From contig OX335660.1 in the NCBI GenBank assembly GCA_946894095.1, forward strand, positions 67,001-131,000: DNA of 64,000 nt, given 5' to 3'. Under the pieces are notes generated by a model. It saw only the letters and a program-made list of their open reading frames with translations. It did no database searches and was not told where the DNA came from. Position 1 is the stretch's first letter. The number at the start of each line of letters is the position of its first letter. The translations under genes and the position numbers were made by a program. Shown piece by piece: positions 1 through 10,675 of this stretch. Origin of the DNA: Incurvaria masculella. Taxonomy: Eukaryota > Arthropoda > Insecta > Lepidoptera > Incurvariidae.

Positions 1-540
1 GATTCCATAGTTTGCACTCTGGCCGACAGGGTGGTTCTTCACACCATGTTGAAAAAAATAATGAAATGAAGGGGGTGATACCGGGAATGGCAATTTAAAT
101 GGCTCATCCAATATTGATGCTATATAATTGTACCTACGTATGGCTCGATATTTTTACCCGCAATTTTAGGGCTACTTAGCATCACGCTAAATTAACAGAG
201 AGGTGACCAGTAGTATGAATTTTTTTTAACTCGACATCAAATTACCCGACTTAGATGCGGTTTGTATCTAAGTCTAGCCTAAATCTGAGCATTACTTGGC
301 TATATAACATCAGAATAACTAATATTTTCCAGAATAACTTACGAGAGACGTGAGCGTACAACACAATAAGATAACTGTTCCCGCATGTAGCATTGAAATT
401 CGCGGAGTACTTCACACTAAATTACGAGTGGGGTGACCGGTGGGGTTAAAAACTCATAACTTGCGAACTACTCACTCAATTAATATGTAGATTGGATCTA
501 CGTATAGGATCTATGGGCGCGTTCGGGCTTTGGATGGGTG
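1..540. other. non-coding AT-rich stretch
   Basis: No open frame or repeat boundary that I can support. Near 520-535 there is a short match to the 5S rRNA internal control region (TTGGATGGGTGACCG), which may be a worn SINE remnant; it is too short to annotate on its own. Confidence 0.4.
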
Positions 541-1041
541 ACCGTTTTCGATGTTGAGGCTGGCTGTGGTTAGGATTTCACTTAAAAATATAGTTTATCT
601 TTCTTACTAACTAGGTGATAAGGTTAATCCCGCCTGAGTTGGTACGTACCATCGCACTGAGTGAAAGATGGTCAAAGCAGCAATAACAAATGACCGTGTT
701 TTCCATCCATGGCAATGAAGTAGTGCCAGTGCAGGATCGTCCCGGTGGCAAAAGATTTTAATTTTTTTTAAAGAAATCGGCCTAAATATATAATTTTATT
801 TTATCCACTGAATGTTTATGAATGGCCATAACTGGATGTTTTCCTATTCAATCATGCTACATCGGCTTAACCGACTTTAATAAAATTTCGTAGGTAGATA
901 CATTGTTTAAACTGTTCGTAAAATAATGTCGACTAGCCTTTTGGATCAGCTCTTTGGGTTACTATTTATCCAGCATATAAGTTAAGCCAATACGAAAACC
1001 GAAACGACATTGATCCGAGCGGTGCCGGGTACCTCAACTAG
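541..1041 (+). mobile_element. non-autonomous Helitron, 3' end
   Basis: The stretch ends in GTGCCGGGTACCTCAACTAG followed by T, the CTAG-T terminus of a Helitron, preceded by a short GC-rich inverted motif. The same 3' end and body recur at 17470-17784 (+) and 30817-31130 (-). The last copy lies beside a helicase remnant, which supports the Helitron call. No coding capacity. The body carries a segment (613-712) that is also found in the tRNA-headed SINE of this window. The 5' end is not defined; 541 is where similarity to the 17.5-kb copy begins. Confidence 0.6.
613..712 (+). repeat. SINE-body module inside Helitron
   Basis: This segment contains TTAATCCCGCC and CCGTGTTTTCCATCC in the order and spacing seen in the SINE bodies at 18297-18485, 38137-38420 and 61568-61690. 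It is embedded in a Helitron copy. Either the SINE inserted into the Helitron or the Helitron captured it; the 31.0-31.1 kb Helitron copy carries part of the same segment. Confidence 0.5.
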
Positions 1042-1386
1042 TGTAATATATAAAAAGGAACTATAAGTATAACTACATATTATTAACCATTAGATCATCA
1101 TGATTTTTAAAAATACATGTACCTTTTATAAATTTAAGTCAAATATTTATTTGTAAAGAAGCATTGACCCCTAAGGGATCAATTTTGAAATCTAAGATGG
1201 CTAAATGTCATAAAAACCTAATAGGGGTGAATTGGCGATTGAAAGCTTTTATGGAGAAACAATATTGACTTCTGATTCCATTCAACAGTTTCTAGCGCGA
1301 GCGAAGCCACGGGCGCTGTAATTCCGTTAGTATTCCTATAATCCTATAACAAAATCAAAACATGAACACCTTTATAAACTCTTGTC

Positions 1387-2093
1387 CACGGAGGAGAGAG
1401 GTAGAGATAAGATGTTGTCAACTCATTTTATTAGATAACGCAGTGTCGCATGTGCGGGGGGAAGCGGGGGAAAAAACATTTCATGGTGGGGGCATGCACC
1501 GCCAATATTTGCTAAATCCATCCACCGGAAAAACCGGTATGTTGGTAGCAACTATTCCGAGAGCTATTCTTAATGCTACAACTAGATGGCGCCTTTTGCA
1601 TTTTACTGAAAACCTTCTAAATTCAAATCCAAGCCTTCGCGTGGATGCAAATAATTTTATTTTAAAAATGTCTTAAAAAATTGCATCATGAGATCAACAT
1701 TTCTTACCGTACTAAGAAAATGATTGCGCGCCATCTATCGGAAATAGCAAGAGCGATACATCGATACAAGGTGTTTAAAAAATGTTACGGCTTTTCACGC
1801 GGCGGGTGTATATATGGGTGTTTTACTGACAAATAAAACGTAATTTCACCTATAGTCTATAGATTATTTTTTCCTGTGTAATGTTTGCAACATTTAAACA
1901 AAATCTCATCGTGTAATCGACTGTTCGCCGAAAATTGCGCCGCAGACCAATATGTTGTCCCACAACCTAACACCGCCAGCGCCATGTCACGAATGACGCT
2001 TAGCCACGCCTTTTTATCACGTGGGCTGTGACCAGTTGGTGGACACAGACCCAGTTTGCTTAAACCATATCCTCTCTACCTCCCTCCTCCGTG
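1387..2093 (+). mobile_element. non-autonomous DNA transposon, 8-bp TSD family, copy 1
   Basis: About 707 bp bounded by inverted repeats of about 28 bp that begin CACGGAGGA and end TCCTCCGTG. It is flanked by a perfect 8-bp direct repeat, CTCTTGTC, at 1379-1386 and 2094-2101. Other copies are at 37710-38734 (-) and 40479-41186 (+), also with 8-bp duplications. The 8-bp duplication and the terminal CA..TG point to a hAT-like (possibly P-like) mobiliser; no transposase is encoded. The 104-codon ORF inside is not conserved between copies and is not a gene. Confidence 0.8.
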
Positions 2094-2465
2094 CTCTTGT
2101 CTCTTATACGGAGTACTACGCATCAAAACCGACTCCCGGGCGATTCCCGGTGGAGATTGTTCTCGGCTGGCCCACCACACGCGGGTGCCTAGAATTCGGT
2201 GGAGCGTTCTAGAAAGAACCTCCACTGATATGGTGGTGGGCAGCAGACTCGTAAAAAACGAGGATTGTGCGATGCCTCTTTATGAACACTCTGCCCTCTT
2301 TATTAAAAAAGTGGTAACTACATATGAGGCCCATATATAGTTACCGCCTTTTTAATAAGGAGAGCAGCACTGTGCTAACACAGCAAGGCGACAGAGATGA
2401 TGCAGACAGACTGGAGCGAGCTCGCGGCTACTGTGTATGCTGGCTAGAGCTTTGTGCTATAACAA

Positions 2466-2748
2466 AAACCGGCCAAGTGCGAGTCGGACTCGCACACGAA
2501 GGGTTCCGTACCATGATTTTACACAAAAAATCACGTTTACGTATGTATTAGGCCCCCCTTTAATTTTTATTATTTTAAAATTTTACCTATTTGTTATTAT
2601 AGCGGCAAAATAATTACATACTCTGTGAAAAGTTCAGCTGCCTATCTATTACTGTTGATTAGATTCAGCCCTGTGACAGACGGACGGACGGACAGCGGAG
2701 GCTTAGTAATAGGGCTCCGTTGGCACCCTTTGGGTACGGAACCCTAAA
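2466..2748 (+). repeat. lepidopteran interspersed repeat, copy 1
   Basis: Starts AACCGGCCAAGTGCGAGTCG and ends TTTGGGTACGGAACCCTA, with an internal run of GACG tetramers near 2680-2694 and a GCGAGTC-G-GACTCGC palindrome at the left end. I know this repeat as widespread in moths and butterflies. No coding potential. Related copies: 8103 (-), 35062 (-), 36972 (+), 39639 (-). Confidence 0.75.
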
Positions 2749-3290
2749 AATTGGTAGAAAGATCTGTCATTTCCGTGAGCCAACCATATAGAAATAACAA
2801 AAAGAAGCAAGTGTAACAGCTACAGATTAAGTAAATAAGAGCGCACGTAATCGTGTCGGCGCCATAGGCGCAAGATTGCGCTTGTGCAAAATCTGTGGCA
2901 AACAGCACAGCAAATTCTCTCTCATAAAACGTGCTATGTGCTAGCACACTTGAGTTTTACGAGGGAGTAAGGTGGCGGCCACACATTAGGTTTCCTGATC
3001 AGGAATCTGAATCTGCCTCTCTGGACGCCTCAAAGAATATAATACACTGTCTGGCCTCCATACAAAATCTATGGCCCGGGACACACACTTTTTACTGATT
3101 CTGGACCATCTTGTACCGGAACGAATGGTAGCCCGTGCGTCAGAAATTAAGTTTCTGAATAATGCATTCCGAATGCAGCAACAAAAAACGAAACGATAAA
3201 TGATCACGCACATACTTAGGAACCAACTCTACACTAGTTCATACATACATACCAGTACCTACCGGACCACCGAAGCTTGCAGAGATCAGA
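2749..3290. other. non-coding stretch
   Basis: Nothing recognised. Short ORFs on the - strand (67 and 75 codons) show no domain, no composition bias and no neighbouring splice signals that would support a gene. Confidence 0.4.
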
Positions 3291-3293
3291 AGT

Positions 3294-3962
3294 TTGATGA
3301 AAGTGGATTGCGGCGGGGCGACGCGGAGGTTCGGTAGGCCGCTACCACGCTACGCGCGCCGCCTCCGCAGCCGTTGCGCCGACTGGGGCGACACGGTGTG
3401 GCAGCAGCTAGCAGTAGCCAGTGTGCGAGGAGCGCGCGACGCGGGCGGAGGGCTGCGTCGCTCCTGTTACTGTTTTCACGTCAATGCGCATTTTGTCGCG
3501 TCGTTCCCGCCGTCTCGTCGCTTCGAGCACACGCGTGCTTATTCGTGAATCGTGAGTGTTTCTAATCGACTACTATGCGATATTACGCAAAGTGAGTGAG
3601 CAGAGCTGTGATGAACAGTGGTATTTGTGGTTCCATTAATACAATACAATTGAAGCCCGACGACGGTTGGTGATAGTTTTGCTGAGAAAGTTGTTTGGAC
3701 GATCAAGTTGTTGGTGCGCAGGCCTCTGTGATATGTAGCTGAGTGCTCGCTGTGAAGTAAAGGAGTATTGTGTGCAATAAATAAATATTCCTGAAAAATA
3801 ACAAGTGAAGTGAAATGGCCGGTACTGAAAATGTGGTCGGTGCCAATGAGATGTGAGTCGTGAGGTGCGTGGTTCGTGACCAGCGAGCGGTAACATTCGA
3901 CCGGTGGCTCGCTCCACCTGATTTAGTTAACTTTCGGTAAAGATTCCCCTGCTAGTACAGAG
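3294..3962 (+). other. candidate first exon / promoter-proximal GC island
   Basis: GC- and CpG-rich sequence (about 3300-3530) in an otherwise AT-rich window grades into a 5'-UTR-like stretch that ends at 3962 in AG followed by GTAAGT, an excellent splice donor. Inside, an ATG at 3815 in a favourable context (GTGAAATGGCC) opens 13 codons before a TGA. A second donor, GTGAGT at 3853, would splice after 12 codons plus 2 nt and remove that stop. So it is either a coding first exon (MAGTENVVGANE...) with donor at 3853 or a 5'-UTR exon with a short upstream ORF and donor at 3963. The product is not recognised. This is inference from signals only; no downstream exon could be identified in the window. 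Confidence 0.4.
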
Positions 3963-5060
3963 GTAAGTGATTTTTTAAAAACGGTGAAATATTTTACGAA
4001 AAATACATTTAATGAAATAATAACATAAACGAACGATTTATGAGATGCCCAACTTCAATTAATCGGTTTTAATTTTGCTATGAAATATTATGTACCTAGT
4101 TAAAATGTACATTTCAACAAATAGAGATAAAGCATTGACGCGCTCGCTCGCTCTCAAACTCAACAACGAGAGCGCAAATAATTAAAAACATGAATTTGTA
4201 ACGGATTAATCTTTTTGGTTGTGGTTTTTTTTTTGAGACAAGATCATACTTGTAATGTAGAACATACATCGCCCATAGGATATGTAAATACAATAATAAT
4301 GTTGCTGTCTCTTTAGTGTTTACATTAGACTCATCTATTAACTTATAAGTTTGGCAGTAACATTAGATATCCATATGTAAGTGTATCATTGATTTATTTA
4401 ATATTTATGGAAACCCAACAGCCAAAACCATACATTACAATAGGATTATAAAAGCAAGAAGGCGAATTAAAGGCGTTCACTTATAGTACAGTATGTCTTA
4501 TAATTTACCACTTAGAATATATTACAAACAAAATAGCAGAACATGTATACATACTATCAAAGTGAAAACTTTATTTTTATAAACACGACACATACAAGTA
4601 CACACCAGAAACAGACATATGAAAACCTTAACAAACCTTAATCATAAAAAAAGATCTTCAAAGTCAGCCGAAGCTGCTATGGTCCCTAAGACACTTATTG
4701 CGTTAATCCTTTGGATCTCGGCTAATAGGGGGAATAAATAAAGTTTTTGAGTGTAAGTCACTTGAAGGCTCCGTCCACAGTTTGCCGACAGTCTGAAAAT
4801 TTCAAAGTTTCCTTTCACCATGGCATAAAGTTTCTACCGCAAACGGCAAGAATTCGTATTGGGGTAACAGGGAATGATATTTTTCATTCTTATTTGATGC
4901 TGCAACGGCTGCCGCATAACCGGCTGAGCGCGAGGAGACACCTACGTGACTGGGTGCTAATGTGTCAACTCATGTGGCATCCCACACCAATGCCTTTCCT
5001 TGATTCTATGGAACGAGAGTCATATCGTCAGGTAGTTTTCCATCTGAGCGGGAATTTCAC
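3963..5060. other. non-coding AT-rich stretch, possible intron
   Basis: No repeat family or domain recognised. If the exon at 3.3-3.96 kb is real, this would be the start of its first intron. A 131-codon ORF (4747-5142) has no recognisable domain. Confidence 0.35.
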
Positions 5061-5063
5061 AGT

Positions 5064-5109
5064 GAAACTACTGAAGAGTGTGATTATCCTCACACTCTTC
5101 GGTAGTTTC
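5064..5109 (+). other. 20-bp stem hairpin
   Basis: Arms 5064-5083 and 5090-5109 pair over 20 positions with a single G-T wobble around a 6-nt loop (TTATCC). The left arm includes ACTGAAGAGTGTGA. No run of T follows, so it is not a terminator. It could be a small foldback or the inner part of a precursor RNA. Confidence 0.5.
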
Positions 5110-5732
5110 TTGGTTGCTAAATATATCTATTTTTTTATTTGATTTTTTAATAACGCGAATTAGAGTTTGACGCTACAGAATTAAATAAATTATTGTTGAA
5201 ATGATGTTGAACTAATTTGATGCTACCATTAAACAAGTTAAGTAAACAAGTTATAACGTACATTTTAACGAAAGAAAGACGAGTCCATTTTACATCCGAT
5301 TTTGTGTTATACTTATTTCTAAATAATGGTTAAAGCTCTGTAATGTATGTCAATTGTCTCTAGTTTAATGTTTAGTTTGACGGCTTACCGCGCGTATTAG
5401 GAGCAGGACGTGTTGCTTGACGTTTCGGAGCCACGCATGGGCTTCATGTTCTGAAATCCATTTTCTCCAGCAATCTGGCTACCATTTCTTGTTTGGCGCC
5501 GAGGGTCATGCGCTCCGTACGTGGAACATAATTTATCTTCTTTTTATTAAAAGTAAACTATAAATTTAACGTACCTCTTTTTGGGTAATAAACCGTATTT
5601 TGGAATATCTGAATACAACAGCCGGTAGTAAGCCTCAGAAAAGTAAGCTCCCACACGTTGTTTACTATATCATTATAATTCAAGTTCATCCTTACACTGT
5701 CCTTCCCAACGGGAGCTATCGGCCCCGAGGAT

Positions 5733-5811
5733 TAGACTGGCACTAGTAGGTGCAACATTGAGAACTTCACCTAACTGGCATTAGTAGGTGCAACATTGAG
5801 AACTTCACCTA
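5733..5811 (+). repeat. 38-bp tandem duplication
   Basis: Two adjacent copies of a 38-bp unit containing TAGTAGGTGCAACATTGAG, nearly identical. No function seen. Flanking DNA to about 6140 is AT-rich and unrecognised. Confidence 0.7.
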
Positions 5812-6139
5812 AACTCAACATTATAAGTATAGCGTCCGGGGTCTCCATTTGACGCTAACCTCCAATATTTTGGGTTTTTTTATTTATTTCAGCATCAATT
5901 AAGAATAAACACCCGTAAAAAAATCAAGTTAACAAATTTTAGACTATTATCTAGTGTACGACCGTATTAATGAGTTGCTTATATTCTTTACAAAAATATG
6001 TTTTTAAAAACCTATTTACTAGGTTTTCAAGCCGGCGCTTGGTAACTATGTATGATTTAGAAATTTTAATTTTTGGTGATAAAAGATCACATATTTATCT
6101 AGTGAAATAAGCGTGAAAGAGACATTTCGCTCGCCTGAA

Positions 6140-7908
6140 AACGATTTTTTTTTATTAGGTTCACACACAGAATGCTAAACATGGTGAAAACATAAATCTA
6201 ACAAGTAATCTAGCATATACTCTAAAAACGGTGAACACAACATGGACTATATACGTATACAGTAGACACTAGCTTATTTAAAACAATATATTATTAGATT
6301 ATAAGAAACAAAAGATCTAACAAGAAACAAAACTTCAAAACTTAAAATACAAAACAATTTATCACATATGAAAGAATTAAACAATTTATTTTATTTTAAC
6401 TTTTTTACTGAAAATATCGTGTCGGCGAAAATGTCGATTCTGTCATTCCATTCATTACAGGTTTTACACATTCGGTGAATTGGTGAGTGCTGTCCGATAT
6501 TAGTGGAGCACGATTCTGTGTGAAAAGGAATGTAGTTGTGTCTTCTGCTACCGACTCTGGGTATACTTATATTAATTTGTTTTAATAAGTCTGGACTATC
6601 AACATAGCTATTAATAATTTTGTAAAATAATATCACATCTGCTCGAGAACGGCGAAACGCCAGAGTTTCAATCTTGAAGTAAGCAAGTCGCTGTTCATAG
6701 GTATTTAGGCTTCGGCAAAGGTTGTTCGCAAAGGATAAATGATATAAAAAACGCCGTCGAACAGCTTCGATCCTATCTATGTGAATTTTGTAGGAGGGAC
6801 ACCAGGCAGAGCTGCAGTATTCCAGAATGCTCCTTATAAGTGATTTATAGAGGACAAGAAAAGTGTGAGGCTTCTTAAAAACCTTACTTTTCCTCGATAC
6901 AAATCCTAATATTTTAGAGGCTTTGGTTACAATATGATCGGTGTGTAGATTAAAACGCATTTTTTTATCAATTATAACACCGAGATCACGCAAGTGATCA
7001 ACTTCAGTGAGAATTTCATTACTGATTAAATAATCGAAGACTATGGGATTTCGTTTGCGTGAATATTTAATATGATGACATTTAATTACATTGAGAGAGA
7101 ATATCATTTTTTAAACACCAGTTGTTTATTCCATTTAGATCCTCCTGCAGTAATTTACAGTCATTAATACTTTTTATGCACATATATAATTTTACGTCAT
7201 CAGCATAGACAAGGAATCTACTGTGTTCTATTTCTCGAATGATGTCAATAATGTAGATTAGAAAAAACAAAGGACCGAGATGGGAACCCTGGGTTACACC
7301 TGAGGAGGCTTTAAATGTGTCAGAAGTATATCCATTCAAAGCTATAAGCTGGCTTCGATTGGCGAGATAGGACTCACACCAGCGGAGCAAGGATCCGTGA
7401 ATCCCAAGGGATTTTAATTTTTCTATTAGAATTTTATGGTTGACTCTGTCGAAAGCCTTACTAAAGTCGTGTATATGGCATGAACTTCATGACCTTTGTC
7501 TAGTACTATCATAACTTCGTTACAAAATAAAGTCATATTAGTGCATGTAGATCTTTTAGGCAAAAATCCATGTTGCTGATCAATGATGTAAGGTCTAACA
7601 TGAGAATGAATTATTTTTTGAACTAGCGACTCGAATACTTCACCCATAGCTGATAATATTGATATCGGGCGATAGTTTTGCACGACTCTTAGATCACCTT
7701 TATTATGAATAGGGGTAATATTTGCAATTTTCCAAGCTTTAGGGAAAACACCAGCTGATAAGGACCTATTGAACAAAAGTGTAAGAGGCAAAGCAAGGGA
7801 TGTCGCACAATTTTTTAAGAAAATCGCTGGAATTAGGTCAGGTCCGGCGCCTTTAATTGCATCCAAGGATGAAAGTGCATTTTTAACATCAGACTCGTCT
7901 AATTTATA
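6140..7908 (-). pseudogene. broken LINE ORF2, reverse transcriptase and C-terminus
   Basis: Remnant of a non-LTR retrotransposon reverse transcriptase read from 7908 down to 6391, with probable 3' UTR to about 6140. The first piece (7908-7475) contains GPDLIPAIFLKNCAT, NYRPISILSAMG and QHGFLPKRST. A frameshift near 7473 is followed by an in-frame DFSKAFDRVNH (catalytic block A), then SGVTQGSHLGPL and VYADDVKLYM (block C, FADD-like). A second frameshift near 7100 joins the C-terminal piece (YSRKRNPI, DLGVIIDKKMRF). Endonuclease and ORF1 are missing, so the copy is 5' truncated. Motif style is Jockey/CR1-group. It shares sequence with the LINE at 58414-59570. Not functional. Confidence 0.85.
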
Positions 7909-8102
7909 TGATTAGTTGAGCATACCATAATGAACCATAACGCAAACTCAATGCTTACGGAGGTCGCCCGTGTCGTTTGTTAGCTAAACGCTGGACTTAG
8001 TTGGACCCTAAACCTCCGACTATGGATTAGGGTACAGGGACGCAATCATGAAAAACATTTGTTTGCAGGTTTTAAATTCTGTTATGAGTATTTTTTTTTT
8101 TC

Positions 8103-8205
8103 AGGGTTACTTACCCAAAGGGTCCAACAGAACCCTATCACTAAGCCTCCGCCGTCCATCCGGGGCTGAATCTCATACTATAGGTAGGCAGCTGAAATGT
8201 TTTTT
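8103..8205 (-). repeat. lepidopteran interspersed repeat, fragment (copy 2)
   Basis: Reverse-strand fragment of the repeat at 2466: TACCCAAAGGGTCC, AACCCTATCACTAAGCC and GTAGGCAGCTGAAAT keep the order. The GACG tetramer run and the AACCGGCC end are missing. Confidence 0.6.
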
Positions 8206-8224
8206 TTTTACTAAAACAAATCTA

Positions 8225-8345
8225 ACTAGCTACGTATCTTCAAAATAGTGATGTTAAGTTATGTTTTAAGTTTTACTTTGAAATATTAAGGCAAAGTTAT
8301 CGATAAAAAATCAGTCACTAATCGACGAGTTGTTAGCCCTAGCTT
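8225..8345. repeat. short dispersed repeat F, copy 1
   Basis: Resembles 38835-38940 around GAAGTTATGTTTTAAGTTT: both hold a CTTCAAAATA.TGAT block, the TTATGTTTTAAGTTT core and an AAAGTTA tail. Family unknown; boundaries are not defined. Confidence 0.4.
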
Positions 8346-9344
8346 AAGTTTTAAATAAAATTTTATAAAAAACATTTTCATTTAATTTCATTTATTTAAA
8401 CCTCTTTGGTAGTCAAACTACACTAAGTTACGTCAAAAACGGAATGATCCGCGGATTCTATCAAGCAGTAAAGAATAAAGGTCGGTGCCGACCGCGACCG
8501 GCACCGACCGCGACGAGGCGCTCCTCGTCCACGTTCCCAGGTGATCATCATTATTGATGCACATTTAAAATACAACTAAATTTGTTATAAGAAACCTCTG
8601 CTCACACCATAGACCTAGCATGCGCGCGCAGCCTTAGATGAAAAAGAAATTTAAGCGCGCAGCGACATCCTATTTCTATGGCTCACACCGTGTGCGCCAT
8701 AATAAAAATATATAATAATAATGGTCTAAGGTCAGCTGTCACATGTGACGGATGTCGAAAATGTTTGCAAAATGAAAATTATTTCATTGTTTAGTAATTT
8801 TCATGATTGCCGAGGGTTTTCGACAAAAATGACACGTGACAAGTTTTACTGGATCCCGCGGCCATAGATCCACACCACCACCGCGCCACCCGAGACCTTG
8901 GCTCCATGCAAAGGGGACGAGCAGACACGGCCCCGCTCCCACCTGATGCGGGGCCCACCATTTCTCCGGCGTGCTTGAGGTCGCCAGGCTGCGGCCTGCA
9001 CCTGACCTCCGCCGTCGGAGGAGCGAGGCGCATCACCCGGCCCCGCGCGTAAGCTGATCTGCGTGCCGGCGCCCAGCAGTTCAGCGGTTGCGGGGCTCTT
9101 CGAGATGGGGGTGGTGGAGGCCTGCATGTCAATACCACCACGCATCGATCCAAGCCTGGCTCACGTCGTCCCGGAGAGCGCCGCCACCACGGCCTGTACC
9201 CACCGGCGTGCTTGGAGAAGGTCCTCTCGCCCTCGGTGGAGAAGACTCTGTTCATATATTATTTTTATGTATGGTATATTTAAATGTAAATATAAATAAA
9301 TAATGTAAATAAAACGTGTGAATAAATCATATACTGTGAATAAT
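8346..9344. other. non-coding stretch with GC-rich block
   Basis: Holds twin GC hairpins at 8480-8528 and a GC-rich block at about 8850-9240. ORFs in that block exist in several frames on both strands (up to 154 codons), as expected from low stop-codon frequency, and none shows a domain. No gene is called. Confidence 0.35.
8480..8528. other. two adjacent GC-rich hairpins
   Basis: GGTCGGTGCCG (8480-8490) and CGGCACCGACC (8499-8509) form a perfect 11-bp stem with an 8-nt loop. Directly after it, GACGAG and CTCGTC bracket a 6-nt GC-rich loop. Role unknown. Confidence 0.6.
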
Positions 9345-9660
9345 TATAATGTATTTGTATCAGGTACATTATTGTCCCATAAAATAAAAAAAAATACTGT
9401 CACACATTCATAAAATCTTTATTTTATTCTCACTGTTGTCTGAACGGCTAAGACTGCCGCCTTTTGTTTGCGCAGTACACCGAAGCAATCAGTCAAAAGA
9501 ATCTTCGCGAACATGCCAGACGCACTACTCCGCCACTGGCGGCAGTCCCATCATGTAGCGCAATGCATTGTTGTACTGCACACGCAGCGAGTTAATCGCT
9601 CGCTGCACCACAGGTGACCGGTAAGCCGTAGTGTACATTAGAGATAGAACTGGGAACCTT
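9345..9660 (-). pseudogene. LINE ORF2 C-terminus and 3' end
   Basis: Read on the - strand this contains the LRVQYNNALRYMMGLP motif, then a frameshift into SSASGMFAK and FGVLRKQKAA. This layout (N.LR..MGLP..SAS.MF) is a conserved C-terminal signature of some insect LINE ORF2 proteins. It aligns on the opposite strand with 14645-14920, including the 3' UTR (TTATGGGACAATAATGTACCTGAT). 5' truncated and frameshifted. Confidence 0.6.
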
Positions 9661-10344
9661 CAGCATCGTAACAAGTGTTGTACATACATACATAATATCT
9701 CGCCATTTCCCCGGAGGCCTGTCTAGAATATACAGCGCATTGCGATACGATCGCAGCATAATTCTTCAATAGGCATACATTTCTTCATGCATGCTCTCCG
9801 ATGACGGGTGCTACGAATTCTACATTCACAAAAGAGGAGGCCAACCTGGTCATGGGAAGTTCTAAGTCGGCGGGTATGCCAGTCTCACCCTTTTCAACTT
9901 CGTAAATGTATATCGATTATTTCATGGAGGTGAGGAAATTTCCTCACCTGCATGGTTTATTTCACGAGTGGGTCTAACAATAGTAAGGACTTGCGTTTGC
10001 TTGTTCAGTACGGTGTGTATGTAAATATAAAGTTGTGCTTCTACATATACATCCTAGAAATGTATCGATCATCGCAGTTACATGTTAATCAAATAATAAT
10101 GTGCGTCTATCAATATGTACTTCGAGGTCACGAACATTTTTATCTAAGGTTACGTCGGTCTGTGCATTCATATTTAATGACATTTATTTTCCTTGAAAAA
10201 GTCAGCCCTCGTGCGCGCCCCCCGCCCCGGCATCGCCGCCTTCGCCGTGGGTGTCTTCGGAACGGTTTAGGAGTATAGCTGTATACCTCACGAGTCTGTC
10301 TTAGCTATAGAAAGAAAGATAGATAGAAAAATTAGCTAATTTAC
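9661..10344. other. non-coding stretch
   Basis: Nothing recognised; the 108-codon ORF at 9952 has no domain. Confidence 0.35.
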
Positions 10345-10675
10345 TGGGGATCGCTAGTGCGATTGGGTCGGTCCGTACAAAGTTGAAGGAAACTTTGCAC
10401 GCGTTTATGCAGGGACGCTAAACGTCAATATATTAGGGAATCCGTTGAAGAGTGCAGTCCTAATAATCTGTGGAAAATTCTCAATAATGTTGGCGTGGGT
10501 AGGTAAATCCAAAAGCATTATTAACTTTAATTTTGACCTGAATTCACTGAATAATCATTTCTCATCCTCATTATTATCAGTAGATCCGTTTTTGAAAGCA
10601 ACAGACATTAACAGTTTGGTCAGCAATCAGTCCTCTACCTCTGAACCTTTTTTATTTTGAACAGTATCCTGCTGC
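10345..10675 (+). pseudogene. LINE ORF2 linker fragment
   Basis: The frame ending at 10660 reads NNLWKILNNVGVG (after a frameshift), then GKSKSIINFNFDLNSLNNHF, DINSLVS and SEPFLF. The 'LW..L...GVG......F..D...LN.HF' layout is the linker between endonuclease and reverse transcriptase in LINE ORF2 proteins. Neither catalytic domain is present. Boundaries approximate. Confidence 0.5.

Noticed and set aside
4747..5142. 131-codon ORF as a host gene
   Set aside because: No domain, no splice or promoter support, AT-rich end.
5400..5530. Possible gag-like or LINE coding fragment
   Set aside because: A short - strand frame reads protein-like for about 25 codons but matches no motif that I can name.
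8791..9303. Overlapping GC-rich ORFs near 9 kb
   Set aside because: Open in several frames on both strands, typical of low stop frequency; no domain or splice signal.
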